From NCBI RefSeq assembly GCF_904846415.1, contig NZ_CAJHAR010000017.1, positions 1 to 64,000 on the forward strand: a stretch of 64,000 bases of DNA, in the 5' to 3' direction. This DNA is from Psychrobacter piscatorii. GTDB lineage: Bacteria > Pseudomonadota > Gammaproteobacteria > Pseudomonadales > Moraxellaceae. Both the position numbers and the translations under genes were made by a program. The notes beneath the pieces are model-generated. The model searched no databases. It saw only the letters and a list, made by a program, of their open reading frames with translations, and was not told the origin of the DNA. Of the stretch, positions 1 to 10,341 are shown one piece after another (position 1 is the stretch's first letter; each line of letters opens with the position of its first letter).

Positions 1-449
1 AAATAATATATTAAATAGTATAATCTTTAGAGCAAATCGATACAAGAATTAATCCACAAAAAAAATGTGGTTTTAAGCTTAGATTATGACATAATTTATA
101 TAAAATTACATCCCAGTTGTAATCATGGAAGTTCAAATGAACGCATCACAGGTGCTGGTAAGATAGTCATCAATCAAGGTTTACTTGGGTGATATCTAAA
201 TTTTTACTTGCCAACCATGTTTGTTTCACTGATGTTATTTCATATAATAACCATTAAATATCAAATACTTAATTATATAAACCATGGTACATGATATATC
301 ATCTTTGATGTTTTATAGCACTGATAGTTAGCCATTAATACAAGTCCAAATTGGTAGCAGTGCCTATTAGTAAATACTCAATATGCCCTAATAGTTATCA
401 TTTTCTCTTTTCATTATTTTCGACTTCTATGGTGACGGTAGACAGTACT
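1..449. other. AT-rich non-coding region upstream of cydD
   Basis: No credible gene is visible. A small hairpin with a 5-bp stem (CCACA/TGTGG, about 53-69) is followed by a short T run and could be a weak terminator for a gene to the left of the window. The rest presumably contains the cydDC promoter, but I cannot place one confidently. Confidence 0.5.
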
Positions 450-2339
450 ATGGCAACACTCACAAATGCCGAAAAACGACTTCTCAAAGAAATACTAATA
501 TCAGTCAAGCGCTCTCTTAACTTAGCGTGGTTACTGACTATCATCAGCACGTTGCTACTTGTTTGGCAGGCATGGCTACTGGCTAGCCTTTTTAGCACGT
601 GGCTCTACAATCATTTTTATGACCTTCCTTTGTCTACAAATGTTTCTATTTATTGGCTGGTAGGACTGGCAGCCTGCTTTACGACTCGACCACTACTCAA
701 TAGTGGTCGTGAACTCATTAGCAGTCGTGCCAGTTTCACGGTACGCCGTAAGCTGCGTGAGTCTTTGTTATCAATTATGGAAAAACTGGGACCAAACTTA
801 CGTTATTTTGGTAGCGATGGTAGTTTGTCTAGCCAAATCATTGATCAAACTGATGCGCTAGATGGTTTTATCAGTAGTTTTAGCGTGCAGCGTAAGGTTG
901 CTGTCAGTACGCCTATGATTCTACTGATTGCGGTCGCATACCAGAGTTGGGTCGCCGCAGTGTTGCTACTGTTGACCGCACCTTTAGTGCCTATATTTAT
1001 GATATTGATTGGTCACTTAACGGCACGTAAAAGCGCCGATCAATTCACTGCATTGGCTCAGCTCAGTGGTCGTTTTTTAGATTGGGTACGTGGCATGCCA
1101 ACGTTAAAGCGCTTACAAGCTACTGATATCGCAGGCCATGATTTAGCCATCAGCAGCGAAGATTATCGCCGCCGTACTATGGATGTACTAAAAATTGCTT
1201 TTTTAAATGGTGCTGTCTTAGAGTTGCTGGCTGCATTGAGTATTGCGCTGGTGGCCGTTTACCTTGGTTTTGGATTGATCGGTATATTGCCTTGGGATAA
1301 GGGAGAGGTACCAGTACCGTACTTTGGCGCCTTGTTTGTTTTATTGTTAGCCCCTGATTTTTATTTGCCGTTACGCCAGTTAGGTGCTGACTATCACGCC
1401 AAAGCCCAAGCCGAAGGCGCAGTACAGAGTCTACTGCCAATTATTGAGGCAGCAAAAACAGTGGACTCTACTAATGACAACCGTACTGATTATAGAACTG
1501 ACCCTAATACAAGCTTTATAAAATCACTCTCATTGGATACCTCCCAGGCTTTTGGTATTGAACTATCGAACGTCAGCATTCGTAGCCCAATAGCCATCTC
1601 GACAGAAGCAATCACTCACTCAGCCTCCACATCAGATCTTCAAGTAGGCCTCCCACCCATTTATCGCCATCGTCTGGCACCAACGACTTTTAGTATAAAA
1701 GCGGGCAAACGGATTGCACTGATTGGCGATAGTGGCAGCGGTAAGTCTAGCCTGCTACAAGCACTGATGGGGTTTGTGAATTATGAGGGAGACATCGCCC
1801 TCGTCAGTACCGATGAAACAATGCAAGTACCTTTTCACGATATTGATCCTGAGTTACTGCGACAAAATACTGGCTATTTAGCGCAGCAAGTGGCATTGAT
1901 GCCACTCACAATTGCAGAGAACTTGCGCCTTGCCAGTCCTCAAGCAACCGAACAAGAGCTGATTGAAGTACTTCAAGTGGTGGCGCTGTGGGAGCTCGTC
2001 AAACATTTACCTGATGGTATACATACGCAGCTTGGTGATCGTGGGCAAGGATTATCAGGTGGCCAGCAGCAACGCTTGGGTATCGCCCAGCTACTACTAC
2101 GCAATGCCAGTCTATGGTTACTGGACGAGCCAACCGAGCATTTAGACCCTGATACCGCCCAGCATATTCACACCTTACTTGAAATCGTCAGTCGCCATAA
2201 AACCGTGGTTTGGGTGACCCATGCACATGAGCAGCTAGAATGGTTGGATAGCGTGATTCGACTGTCACTACCGTTATCTGCTGACCATCAGGTGCTCAAT
2301 ACCAGTGAGTTATCTAAACAGGTAGGAGGTGCGCAATGA
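450..2339 (+). CDS. cydD: Thiol reductant ABC exporter, CydD subunit
   Basis: One half of the CydDC heterodimer, which exports cysteine and glutathione to the periplasm and is needed to assemble cytochrome bd oxidase. An N-terminal six-helix ABC exporter domain precedes a nucleotide-binding domain with Walker A GDSGSGKSS, signature LSGGQQQRLG and Walker B LWLLDEP. The reading frame is open from a TTG at 351, and ATGs at 429 and 450 are also possible. I chose 450 because family proteins begin close to the first helix and the extra 33 residues look unconserved; no strong ribosome-binding site decides it. The stop overlaps the start of cydC by four bases, so the two are translationally coupled. 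cydAB is not in the window. Confidence 0.93.
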   Translation: MATLTNAEKRLLKEILISVKRSLNLAWLLTIISTLLLVWQAWLLASLFSTWLYNHFYDLPLSTNVSIYWLVGLAACFTTRPLLNSGRELISSRASFTVRRKLRESLLSIMEKLGPNLRYFGSDGSLSSQIIDQTDALDGFISSFSVQRKVAVSTPMILLIAVAYQSWVAAVLLLLTAPLVPIFMILIGHLTARKSADQFTALAQLSGRFLDWVRGMPTLKRLQATDIAGHDLAISSEDYRRRTMDVLKIAFLNGAVLELLAALSIALVAVYLGFGLIGILPWDKGEVPVPYFGALFVLLLAPDFYLPLRQLGADYHAKAQAEGAVQSLLPIIEAAKTVDSTNDNRTDYRTDPNTSFIKSLSLDTSQAFGIELSNVSIRSPIAISTEAITHSASTSDLQVGLPPIYRHRLAPTTFSIKAGKRIALIGDSGSGKSSLLQALMGFVNYEGDIALVSTDETMQVPFHDIDPELLRQNTGYLAQQVALMPLTIAENLRLASPQATEQELIEVLQVVALWELVKHLPDGIHTQLGDRGQGLSGGQQQRLGIAQLLLRNASLWLLDEPTEHLDPDTAQHIHTLLEIVSRHKTVVWVTHAHEQLEWLDSVIRLSLPLSADHQVLNTSELSKQVGGAQ

Positions 2340-4135
2340 GCAAGCAGAGATCATCTAACTTACTTAATTCCTGTGATCATCAGCTTAAGGATGATTATGT
2401 GCCAGTTTTTCGCTTACGCGATATGTTCAAACCCTCATTTGACTTATGGCTCATTTCTTGGCTACTTGGGCTGATATTTACCCTCTCTATTATTGCGCTG
2501 CTGATGATATCAGGCTGGTTTATCACTGGCGCAGCATTAGCTGGCATGCTAGCGGTAGGTTCACATGCCTTTAATTACATGGTACCAGCGGGAATCATAC
2601 GGATGTTGGCGATGGCTCGTACAGCCAGTCGCTATGGTGAGCTGATGGTTTCACATCATGCGGTGTTTAATTTGTTGAAAAACCTTAGATTAAAGTTCTT
2701 TCATCATCTGGCTGCCAAACCCTTGATACAGCAGCGCAATGCTCTACATGCTTCTCAATATATGCACCGACTGGTCAGCGATATCGACAAGCTTGATGAG
2801 TTTATACTGCGAGTTGTTTCTCCTTGGCTCATTAGCACCATAACGATGATACTACTGGCTATATTTATCGGTTTTGTTTTGCCTGTTGGCACTACCTTTA
2901 AACTGATGATTTTTATTTTGCTCACGTTAGCACTACTGTTGCCATTGATAGCAACTTGCTTAGGTATTGAACAATCAAAGCGGCTGGCTGAGACCTCTGA
3001 AGCACGGCGTCACAAATTGCTTGCGCCATTAGCGATTATTACTCAGCTACTACTTTGGCAGCAGTGGCATGCGCAAACCAAAAGCTATACCAATCAAGAT
3101 GAGACTTTGCAAAAGCTAGAATGGCAAGCGCAGAAACAACGCTCTAGTTATACTTTAGCTATCCAGTGGTTGCTCTACTTGAGTGTTTTGGTGGTGTTAT
3201 TTACTGTTGCTACCTTAGACATTGGTACTGACATCAATGTGCCATTGATACTGGCAGTGACACTTGGATTGCTCGGTATTCAAGAGATTTTGGTCCCATT
3301 AGGTCAGAATTATCTATCGCTTGGTAGCAGCATAGCGGCAAAAAATCGCCTAAATGCTTTGCTAGTTCAGCAGTTTGAGGATAATGAAATCACCAAGACC
3401 CATTCAAAGAAAACGGTCACCAAAAAAGAGAACGTTAGATCAGAAATATCCCACCCTTTATTACCGCTACCGACTGATGCACTGACAGTAGAGCTTAAAC
3501 ATGTCTATGCAAAAATACCGAAGGCGCTGGTCGGTGCTCAAGATGTTAATATCTCTATTCAATCTGGTACACCTTTGATCGTTCGCGGCCCATCAGGTTG
3601 CGGCAAATCAACGCTGCTACAATTGCTCGCAAATGAGCTACCTGCTCTATCAGGTGAAGTAGTGCTAAATGGGATAGCCTGGCATGCTTACGACTGGCAA
3701 GACCAGCTTGGTTATTTAGGTCAACAGCTTGATATATTTGACCAAAGTTTGGCAGCCAATTTGCGTTTGGGAAAAATCGATGCCAGCGATGCTGAATTAA
3801 TGGCGTCTTTAGACAAGGTTGGATTGTTACCATGGTTACAAACGCAGCCACAAGGGCTTGCCACCCCGCTTGGCGAATATGGAGCGGCTATCTCTGGTGG
3901 GCAGGCGCGGCGCATCGCACTGGCAAGATTATTGCTGAAACCTAGAAGAGTATTGTTGCTCGATGAGCCATTTGCAGGCCTTGATGGCCGAACTCGTACA
4001 CAGGTTTGGCAAAATGTATGTACGCATCAAAAAGAGAATATACTGATTATCGTCAGTCACCATGAGTGGAATATGGGGCACTGTGAATCGTTAGTGCTTA
4101 ACGAAGGCTTGTTTACCAATGATATTATTGGATAA
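2336..4135 (+). CDS. cydC: Thiol reductant ABC exporter, CydC subunit
   Basis: Partner of CydD in the inner-membrane cysteine/glutathione exporter. The 599 residues comprise an N-terminal transmembrane domain (several hydrophobic helices within about residues 35-330) and a C-terminal ATPase domain with Walker A GPSGCGKST, signature ISGGQARRIALARLLL and Walker B VLLLDEP. The start is well supported: AGGAGG lies just upstream and the ATGA overlap with the cydD stop is typical of coupled subunits. A charged, low-similarity linker near residues 345-375 separates the two domains. The operon ends at the hairpin near 4300. Confidence 0.93.
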   Translation: MSKQRSSNLLNSCDHQLKDDYVPVFRLRDMFKPSFDLWLISWLLGLIFTLSIIALLMISGWFITGAALAGMLAVGSHAFNYMVPAGIIRMLAMARTASRYGELMVSHHAVFNLLKNLRLKFFHHLAAKPLIQQRNALHASQYMHRLVSDIDKLDEFILRVVSPWLISTITMILLAIFIGFVLPVGTTFKLMIFILLTLALLLPLIATCLGIEQSKRLAETSEARRHKLLAPLAIITQLLLWQQWHAQTKSYTNQDETLQKLEWQAQKQRSSYTLAIQWLLYLSVLVVLFTVATLDIGTDINVPLILAVTLGLLGIQEILVPLGQNYLSLGSSIAAKNRLNALLVQQFEDNEITKTHSKKTVTKKENVRSEISHPLLPLPTDALTVELKHVYAKIPKALVGAQDVNISIQSGTPLIVRGPSGCGKSTLLQLLANELPALSGEVVLNGIAWHAYDWQDQLGYLGQQLDIFDQSLAANLRLGKIDASDAELMASLDKVGLLPWLQTQPQGLATPLGEYGAAISGGQARRIALARLLLKPRRVLLLDEPFAGLDGRTRTQVWQNVCTHQKENILIIVSHHEWNMGHCESLVLNEGLFTNDIIG

Positions 4136-4458
4136 AGGTACTAATACGTATTAATAAGCACAACTATATAAGATGATTATGTAGGTTGCAAAACATACTC
4201 TTTACCCCTCATCGCTAAGTTACTAGCTTAAACCGCTCAATCATTTTTTACATTAAGATTGACTAAGAACCTGCATTTAATCAAATGCAGCACTATAAAA
4301 AAGCCACCTAAGCGTTAGATGGCTTTTTTATATGTTGATATTGAGAGAACAAATCAGTACCTCACTTTGCACATACCTAGGCTGTATATCATTTTCTCAA
4401 ACAGTCATAATTGATCGCTAAAATAGCACTAGAAGCGGTGACCTCCAAGAGAGGTGGA
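4136..4458. other. Intergenic region between convergent cydC and yjdM
   Basis: No gene is seen. It contains a perfect 8-bp hairpin (CTGCATTT/AAATGCAG, 4271-4290) and, just downstream, the terminator at 4297-4330. The rest is unremarkable. Confidence 0.6.
4297..4330. terminator. Bidirectional intrinsic terminator, cydC / yjdM
   Basis: The arms AAAAAAGCCACCTAA and TTAGATGGCTTTTTT pair with one mismatch around a short loop. A runs on one side and T runs on the other make it usable in both directions between the convergent genes. Confidence 0.85.
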
Positions 4459-4812
4459 TTACGCTTTTTTGACGACAGAAGATTTCAGCTTCATTGGGCC
4501 ATAACCGTCGAGTTTACAATCAATATCGTGACCATCGGTCGCGTCTGGCAATAGGCGAATACTTTTCGCTTTAGTCCCAACCTTGATAACAAGTGAAGAG
4601 CCTTTCACTTTCAGGTCTTTAATGACCGTAACGGCATCGCCATCCTGTAGCTCGTTACCGACAGCATCGCGAATGACGGCATCTTGCTCTTCCGCTTGCG
4701 CCGCATCTGTCTCAGCTGCTGTCCACTCGTGAGCGCACATCGGACATACCAGTAACGCACCATCTTCATACGTATATTCAGCATCACATTTCGGGCAATT
4801 TGGTAAGCTCAT
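4459..4812 (-). CDS. yjdM: YjdM (PhnA-domain) zinc-ribbon protein
   Basis: Small cytosolic protein of the YjdM/PhnA family, about 117 residues. An N-terminal zinc ribbon (CPKC and CPMC pairs) is followed by the conserved C-terminal PhnA domain with the [17 protein letters not shown] region. The name PhnA is historical: the family is not phosphonoacetate hydrolase and its biochemical role is not settled. The frame is open to 4830, but family members begin MSLPxCPKC, so I place the start at 4812, preceded by GAGGAT and another ATG one codon upstream. It is transcribed divergently from ygfZ. Confidence 0.9.
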   Translation of the reverse strand: MSLPNCPKCDAEYTYEDGALLVCPMCAHEWTAAETDAAQAEEQDAVIRDAVGNELQDGDAVTVIKDLKVKGSSLVIKVGTKAKSIRLLPDATDGHDIDCKLDGYGPMKLKSSVVKKA

Positions 4813-5133
4813 CATATCCTCGGCAGTCATCAGACGTTGGGTTTATTGTAGAGCGGACATTGTACCGTAACTCGCCATTTTTAACCAATTGGTACCGTTG
4901 AAAATGCCGCACTACGCCCAATTTAGTGCTTAACCCACACTTAAGCGCCCCACTTATGGATGACGTTTTTGTGACACCATTTTTGTGGTACTCTTCTTAA
5001 CCTTATTTACATTTTTTCTGACATGTTCTGTCAGTAATAACAGCGTCTATATTAAAGCGCACCTATAATTCTTATCGCTTCGATTTCATCTCTATATTTT
5101 AATAATTAAGCATTCAGCAGAAGGATAATAACA
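4813..5133. other. Divergent promoter region yjdM / ygfZ
   Basis: About 320 bases without a gene. It must hold promoters for both divergent genes. I saw no clear operator or riboswitch-like structure. Confidence 0.5.
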
Positions 5134-5886
5134 ATGACTCAATCTCCAGATATTTCCGCATTGCCGCAGTTTTCACAATTGACCATTCAAGGCGAGGACG
5201 CCGAAAAATTCTTACAAGGGCAATTGACTTGTGATGTCACCAAGCTTGGGCTTAGCTATCAAGCCGCGGCTATTTGTAATCTAAAAGGTCGGATCGAATT
5301 TGGCATTTGGATTAAGAAACAAGCCGAAAAGCACTATGATGTGGTCATCAGCAGCGATTGCGCAGATGCCTTACAATCTCATTTAAAAAAGTTTGGCGCG
5401 TTTTCTAAATTTGATACCAGCGAGTCGATCGCGATTTATCCTTGCGTGTTAGCAGACGAACCAACCTTTAGTCATAAGGACGATCACAATACCGCTGAAG
5501 ACACTGAGGATTGGATGGCGTGCAGCCTAGCGACTGGTAATTACTGGATTGTCGCGGCGACTCAAGGCGAGTTCCAGCCGCAAGAGCTGCGTCTGCATCA
5601 GCGTGGCGGTATGGACTATGATAAAGGCTGCTACTTGGGTCAAGAAGTCATTGCCCGTATTTATTTTAAATCTGCGCCAAAAGCATTTTTGCACTATGTA
5701 AAAGGTACTGGTGATGTGCCAGCCGCGGGTGACAAACTAGATAAAATCCAAGTGGTCAATGCAATGGCAAATGACAACGGCTTTACTGCACTGGTCGTTG
5801 CTCGTCCTGAACACTTGGCAGAAAGTACGCTTAGCATACTGGACTTGCCAGCAGCGCTACAGGTGGATGTTGCGCGCCCAAAGTAA
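5134..5886 (+). CDS. ygfZ: YgfZ folate-binding protein, Fe-S cluster/tRNA modification factor
   Basis: Member of the YgfZ/GcvT family that binds tetrahydrofolate and supports iron-sulfur enzymes such as MiaB. The diagnostic motif KGCYLGQEVIAR near residue 168 contains the conserved cysteine of the K-G-C-Y-x-G-Q-E signature. At 250 residues it is shorter than E. coli YgfZ (about 326), but both the N-terminal folate-binding part and the signature are intact. The ribosome-binding sequence AAGGATAA lies upstream of the ATG. The next gene starts about 60-85 bases downstream on the same strand and may be cotranscribed. Confidence 0.9.
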   Translation: MTQSPDISALPQFSQLTIQGEDAEKFLQGQLTCDVTKLGLSYQAAAICNLKGRIEFGIWIKKQAEKHYDVVISSDCADALQSHLKKFGAFSKFDTSESIAIYPCVLADEPTFSHKDDHNTAEDTEDWMACSLATGNYWIVAATQGEFQPQELRLHQRGGMDYDKGCYLGQEVIARIYFKSAPKAFLHYVKGTGDVPAAGDKLDKIQVVNAMANDNGFTALVVARPEHLAESTLSILDLPAALQVDVARPK

Positions 5887-5971
5887 ATCGAATCAAGAAA
5901 GCTGCACAGCAACGGTGATGGCAAGCTAATATACGGCTGCCGTCATGATTAACATCAGCATAGAGAATCCC

Positions 5972-7297
5972 ATGACACATATTGCGGTACTCGGAGCAGG
6001 CGTGGTGGGCGTGACCACCGCGTGGTATCTACGTCAAGCAGGCTATGATGTGACCGTGATTGAACGTGAGTCCGCAGCAGGAATGCAGACGTCCTTTGCC
6101 AATGGTGGTCAAATATCGGTCTCTCATGCAACGCCGTGGGCCAACCCTGCCACCCCGATGAAAGCGCTTAAGTGGCTATTTAAAGAAGACGCCCCGCTAC
6201 TGTTTCGCCTGCGTGCGGACAAGGATCAGCTCAAATGGGCCATGCAGTTTTTGCAAGAGTGCCGCGCCGATAGAGCCGATGCCAATCTGGTGCAGATGGT
6301 GCGCTTAGGGTTGTATTCTCGCGATGCCTTACAACAGCTACGCGCAGACATCGGTATCGAGTATGAGCAGCAAACACGCGGTATCATGCACTTTTATACC
6401 AGCCAAGCGGAGTTTGATGCCGCTATCGAACCCACTGAGCGTATGCAAGCGCTTGGTTGTGAGCGTCATGTGATTGATATCAATAATGCCGTTAACTTGG
6501 AACCTGCCCTCTACCCGATTGCGCACAAACTTACTGGAGCGACCTACACCAGCCGTGACGAATCTGGTAATGCGCACCTATTTACGCAAAGACTCGCACA
6601 GCGCTGCATAGATGCGGGTGTACAGTTCTTATATGTTACTGAGATCTTAGCACTCAATACTGATACAGACTCTGCAAAACCTCATATACACAGTATTACC
6701 ATTCGCCCAAAAGGCGAAAATGCGCAGACTTTCACGGCTGATAGTCATGTTATCGCGCTAGGCAGCTATAGCGTCCCTCTGTTAAAACCACTGGACATTC
6801 ATGTGCCTATCTTTCCTGCAAAGGGCTATTCAGCCACCTATACGGTCAATCCACGAGCGCCGCATTTAGCGCCTTTTGTCAGCCTGATTGATGATGAGTT
6901 TAAGTTGGTGACTTCACGTTTGGGTGATAAGTTGCGAGTGGCAGGGACAGCAGAATTCAATGGTTATAATTTAGATTTGAATACCACACGCTGTGAAGCC
7001 ATTACTCGCCGTGTGCAGCAGTTATTTCCAAAAGGTATCATCGCAAATTCTGTTCAATATTGGACAGGACTGCGTCCGATGACCCCCTCGAACGTACCTT
7101 TAATTGGTCGTGCACACTGTGGTCAAGTCAAACATGGCAGTCACAATGCTTCAGCCACTTTTGACAATCTATGGCTTAATACTGGACATGGCACGTTAGG
7201 CTGGACGCATGCTTGCGGCTCTGCAAAAGCCATCAGCTTATTAATACAAGGCGAAACGCCCGACGTTGATTTTGACTTTGTAGGCGCAAGCGATTGA
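5972..7297 (+). CDS. dadA: D-amino acid dehydrogenase (DadA family)
   Basis: FAD-dependent dehydrogenase that oxidises D-amino acids to 2-oxo acids and passes electrons to the respiratory chain at the inner membrane. The N-terminal Rossmann motif VLGAGVVGVTTAWYLRQAG is followed by the DAO fold, ending with the FAD-contacting segment WTGLRPMTPSNVPLIGR and the C-terminal GHGTLGWTHACGS. The frame is open from 5945, but family members start a few residues before the dinucleotide motif, so MTHIAVLGAG at 5972 is preferred, giving 441 residues. No alanine racemase gene is adjacent, unlike the classical dadAX operon. Confidence 0.9.
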   Translation: MTHIAVLGAGVVGVTTAWYLRQAGYDVTVIERESAAGMQTSFANGGQISVSHATPWANPATPMKALKWLFKEDAPLLFRLRADKDQLKWAMQFLQECRADRADANLVQMVRLGLYSRDALQQLRADIGIEYEQQTRGIMHFYTSQAEFDAAIEPTERMQALGCERHVIDINNAVNLEPALYPIAHKLTGATYTSRDESGNAHLFTQRLAQRCIDAGVQFLYVTEILALNTDTDSAKPHIHSITIRPKGENAQTFTADSHVIALGSYSVPLLKPLDIHVPIFPAKGYSATYTVNPRAPHLAPFVSLIDDEFKLVTSRLGDKLRVAGTAEFNGYNLDLNTTRCEAITRRVQQLFPKGIIANSVQYWTGLRPMTPSNVPLIGRAHCGQVKHGSHNASATFDNLWLNTGHGTLGWTHACGSAKAISLLIQGETPDVDFDFVGASD

Positions 7298-7333
7298 CCT
7301 AGCATTGAAATAATATATCAAAGTTATGCCCAT

Positions 7334-7370
7334 AAAAAACGGCGCTTATATTAGGTAAGCACCGTTTTTT
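7334..7370. terminator. Bidirectional terminator, dadA / molybdopterin oxidoreductase
   Basis: The arms AAAAAACGGCGCTTA and TAAGCACCGTTTTTT pair with one mismatch around TATTAGG, between convergent genes. Confidence 0.88.
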
Positions 7371-7391
7371 GCTTTGACATAAAAACTGAGT

Positions 7392-9590
7392 TTAAGCCAT
7401 TGCGCTGTCTGCTGAATTTTCTAATACCGCATTAGCCACATCATCTGTGTTAGCGCCCAACGCCTCTAGTTGCACAGGTACACCATTAACGGCGGCATTG
7501 CCACTCAACTGATCGATTAGAGTATCATCTGTTAAGTCATTAACGCTCACACCAGCATGCTCTTGAGCAATCTTTTGCTTCACCCCTTTACGCCCATGAC
7601 CAAAGCCATGCGGAATACTGACCACGCCTGGCATCAGCTCATCGGTTACTTCTGCTGCGATGATTATGCTGCCTACTCGAGAGGTCACTCTTACATCTTG
7701 ACCGTCTGCAATACCGTGCTGCACTGCCGTTTGTGGATGTAGCATCAACGTACAACGGGATTTGCCTTTGACCAATCGATAGCTATTGTGCAGCCATGAG
7801 TTATTGCTACGCACATGGCGACGTCCGATAAGCAAAATCTCTTGATCATCGTACTGCTGCATCATCTCCTTGACCCGTACCAAATCTGCCTGATAAAAAT
7901 CAACATTGAGATTGATTTGCTTATCTGCATGCTTGATAGCCTCTGGTAACATGCTGTGAAGTGGCCCTAAATCGATACCGTGTGGATTCTCTATGAGCGC
8001 ATCCAATGTGACGTCTTGATAAGGTCCATATTTTAGACCTTGCTCAAGTAAGAACTTTGGTCCAAAGGCTTTGGTCGCGGCACGTTCTTTTTGTACCGCT
8101 TCTGGTGCGTCTTTATCCAAACGATCAGCTAGCCCTAGATAAATCTCCCAGTCGTGCTTTTCATTCTCTGTTTTGCTAAATAAGGCAGGCGAGTATTTGG
8201 CAACATTGTGTACGGCAAAGCCATTGAACGTAACGTCGTAATGGTCACGCTCTAATGGCGAGACGGGCGGCAGGATAATATTGGCATGGCGACTGGTCTC
8301 GGTCACAAAGTAATCGAGCGACACCATAAACTCAAGCCCTGATAATGCTTCATCCAACTTTTCGCCATTTGGCGTGCTAAGAACAGGGTTGCCGGCGACA
8401 GTCATAAAGCCTTTTAATTGACCTTCTCCTTCTACTAGCATCTCATCCGCCATCGCAACCACTGGATATTCGCCATTAAAATCAGGCAAGTTACTCACAC
8501 GACTGTGGCGTTTGCCCAAATAGCCAGGACCCGAGCTATTCACCACGTCGACAGCAGGGTTCGGGAACATAAGCCCGCCCACTTCATCTAAGCGGCCAGT
8601 GACGATATTGATAACCATAGACAGATATTGGCTCAGCAAGCCAAACTCTTGCACCGAGATACCCATACGGCCATAGCAGACCGAGCTTTCAGCTTCACAA
8701 AATTCTTTGACGATGCGTTTGATTTCAGTGGCGGTAATGCCTGTAATATTTGCCACCGACTCAGGCGTGAATCCTGCTGCAAATGATGCAATACGATCAA
8801 TCTCTGGTGCCAAATCTGCCACTCGGCTATCTACCTTGGCGTAGCCTTGTGCGTAGATTTCATTGAGCATGGCAAGTAACAGCAATACATCTGTCGCTGG
8901 GCGAATAAAATGATGTTCGCTGGCAATGTCTGCTGTTTCGGTACGCCTTGGGTCGATCACCACCACTTTGCCATCGCGGGCTTTGATGTCTTTTAACTTT
9001 TGGCGCATGTTGGGTGCGGTCATGATACTGCCATTAGACGCCAGCGGGTTACCACCGATGATGAGCATATACTGCGTGCGATTCACATCGGGGACTGGTA
9101 TACGCAGCATATGACCGAACAAATGCATGCTGACAATATGGTGTGGCAGTTGGTCAATTGAGGTCGCAGAAAAGCGACTACGCGTCTTTAGGCTGGTCAG
9201 TAGTTGTTTGATGGTCAACATGCCACCCATGTTATGGACATTCGGGTTACCCAAATACACCCCAAACGCATTTTGACCATATTTTTGCTGAACGGACTGG
9301 ATACCTGCAGCGACTTTATCTAACGCCTCTGGCCAACTGATAGACTTCCAACCATCCGCCGTTCTCTCGACAGGGCCTCGCAAACGATCAGGATCTTCGT
9401 ACAAATCCTGCAAAGCAGTGGCTTTTGGGCAAATGTAGCCTTGAGAAAAAGGATCGTTTTTATCTCCTTTAATCGATAAGACTTTTTCGCCATCGTGCTT
9501 GATCTCGACGCCGCACATGGCCTCGCATAAAGTACAGGTTCTAAAGTGGATTTGTTCGTTGTCTGTCGCGCTAGCCGCTGTAGTGGCCAT
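7392..9590 (-). CDS. Molybdopterin-dependent oxidoreductase, formate dehydrogenase-like
   Basis: Cytoplasmic molybdopterin oxidoreductase of the DMSO reductase superfamily, about 732 residues, with no Tat signal. The N-terminal [4Fe-4S] domain has cysteines CxxCxxxC at about residues 19-26 and a fourth near 54. The molybdopterin domain and the C-terminal dinucleotide-binding domain (LIGRRHVRSNNSW onward) follow. Where formate dehydrogenases carry Cys or Sec as Mo ligand, this protein reads SATSIDQLPHH (about residue 145), so a formate dehydrogenase label is unsafe; the substrate is unknown. The start at 9590 has GGGAG seven bases upstream; an ATG at 9596 is also in frame. It lies 49 bases downstream of the TetR gene and is probably cotranscribed with it. 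Confidence 0.88.
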   Translation of the reverse strand: MATTAASATDNEQIHFRTCTLCEAMCGVEIKHDGEKVLSIKGDKNDPFSQGYICPKATALQDLYEDPDRLRGPVERTADGWKSISWPEALDKVAAGIQSVQQKYGQNAFGVYLGNPNVHNMGGMLTIKQLLTSLKTRSRFSATSIDQLPHHIVSMHLFGHMLRIPVPDVNRTQYMLIIGGNPLASNGSIMTAPNMRQKLKDIKARDGKVVVIDPRRTETADIASEHHFIRPATDVLLLLAMLNEIYAQGYAKVDSRVADLAPEIDRIASFAAGFTPESVANITGITATEIKRIVKEFCEAESSVCYGRMGISVQEFGLLSQYLSMVINIVTGRLDEVGGLMFPNPAVDVVNSSGPGYLGKRHSRVSNLPDFNGEYPVVAMADEMLVEGEGQLKGFMTVAGNPVLSTPNGEKLDEALSGLEFMVSLDYFVTETSRHANIILPPVSPLERDHYDVTFNGFAVHNVAKYSPALFSKTENEKHDWEIYLGLADRLDKDAPEAVQKERAATKAFGPKFLLEQGLKYGPYQDVTLDALIENPHGIDLGPLHSMLPEAIKHADKQINLNVDFYQADLVRVKEMMQQYDDQEILLIGRRHVRSNNSWLHNSYRLVKGKSRCTLMLHPQTAVQHGIADGQDVRVTSRVGSIIIAAEVTDELMPGVVSIPHGFGHGRKGVKQKIAQEHAGVSVNDLTDDTLIDQLSGNAAVNGVPVQLEALGANTDDVANAVLENSADSAMA

Positions 9591-9639
9591 AGTCATACTC
9601 CCTTTTGTGTTTTATAAATCCTAGCTTTCATGATGTTTA

Positions 9640-10341
9640 TCATGAGTCGCTATGGTTGCTTCCTTGCAAAAAATTGGCGAACAGTGTATCAAAGCTGATA
9701 TTCAATGTCGCAATCGCTTGCTCCCTCGAGTAGCGCTGCTGATGACAGCCTAGTATCAGCTCATGTACTTGCGCGGCTGCCATATCCACACAAAGATTAA
9801 CAGCGCTACGTTCACAAGAACGATTGGATAGCTGCAATCCTTGAATAAATATCTCTGTCCACTCTTCTTGTATTTCGCTGACTAGATTACCCAGTCCATT
9901 ATTGAGTGAGGATTGGTTTTCTATATCGGCAGTGAATCGCGGACGATCTTCGAGCAAATGCTGAAATAGCGCAATATTCTGAAACGCTGAATCAAAAATC
10001 ATTATCAGACATTGCTGACACTGCCGATTAAACTCATCCTTAGTCAGTACATCATAGTCCTTGAGCATATTGACCCATGCCAGCCGCATTGGCGACAGAT
10101 AGTTGTCTTTTAACTGAGCGCTGAGCTCGTTCTGTAGCGCATCTAAGCTCTCAAAATGATTATAAAAACTGGGCTGCGCAATGCCTGCCCCTTTAGCCAC
10201 TTTATTCATGCTCATGCCTTGAGCGCCTTCTAGGCTATACAGCCGTAAAGCACTTTTTAATAAGGCACGCCGCGTCTTGGCTTTTGCCAGCTCACGTTTT
10301 GACTCTATAGGTACGGCTTCATTTTGCGCTAATGCATTCAA
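9640..10341 (-). CDS. TetR/AcrR-family transcriptional regulator
   Basis: DNA-binding regulator of 233 residues. Residues about 20-65 form the TetR helix-turn-helix (RRALLKSALRLYSLEGAQG, then MNKVAKGAGIAQPSFYNHF). The remainder is the ligand-binding and dimerisation region. It is divergent from the Old Yellow Enzyme-type gene at 10593 and upstream of the molybdopterin oxidoreductase on its own strand. The perfect palindrome at 10500-10517 between the divergent genes is the natural candidate operator. The ligand is unknown. Confidence 0.9.
   Translation of the reverse strand: MNALAQNEAVPIESKRELAKAKTRRALLKSALRLYSLEGAQGMSMNKVAKGAGIAQPSFYNHFESLDALQNELSAQLKDNYLSPMRLAWVNMLKDYDVLTKDEFNRQCQQCLIMIFDSAFQNIALFQHLLEDRPRFTADIENQSSLNNGLGNLVSEIQEEWTEIFIQGLQLSNRSCERSAVNLCVDMAAAQVHELILGCHQQRYSREQAIATLNISFDTLFANFLQGSNHSDS

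Noticed and set aside
7392..9590. Selenocysteine or classical formate dehydrogenase
   Set aside because: No Cys or Sec (no in-frame TGA) at the ligand position and no Tat signal; the label would overstate it.
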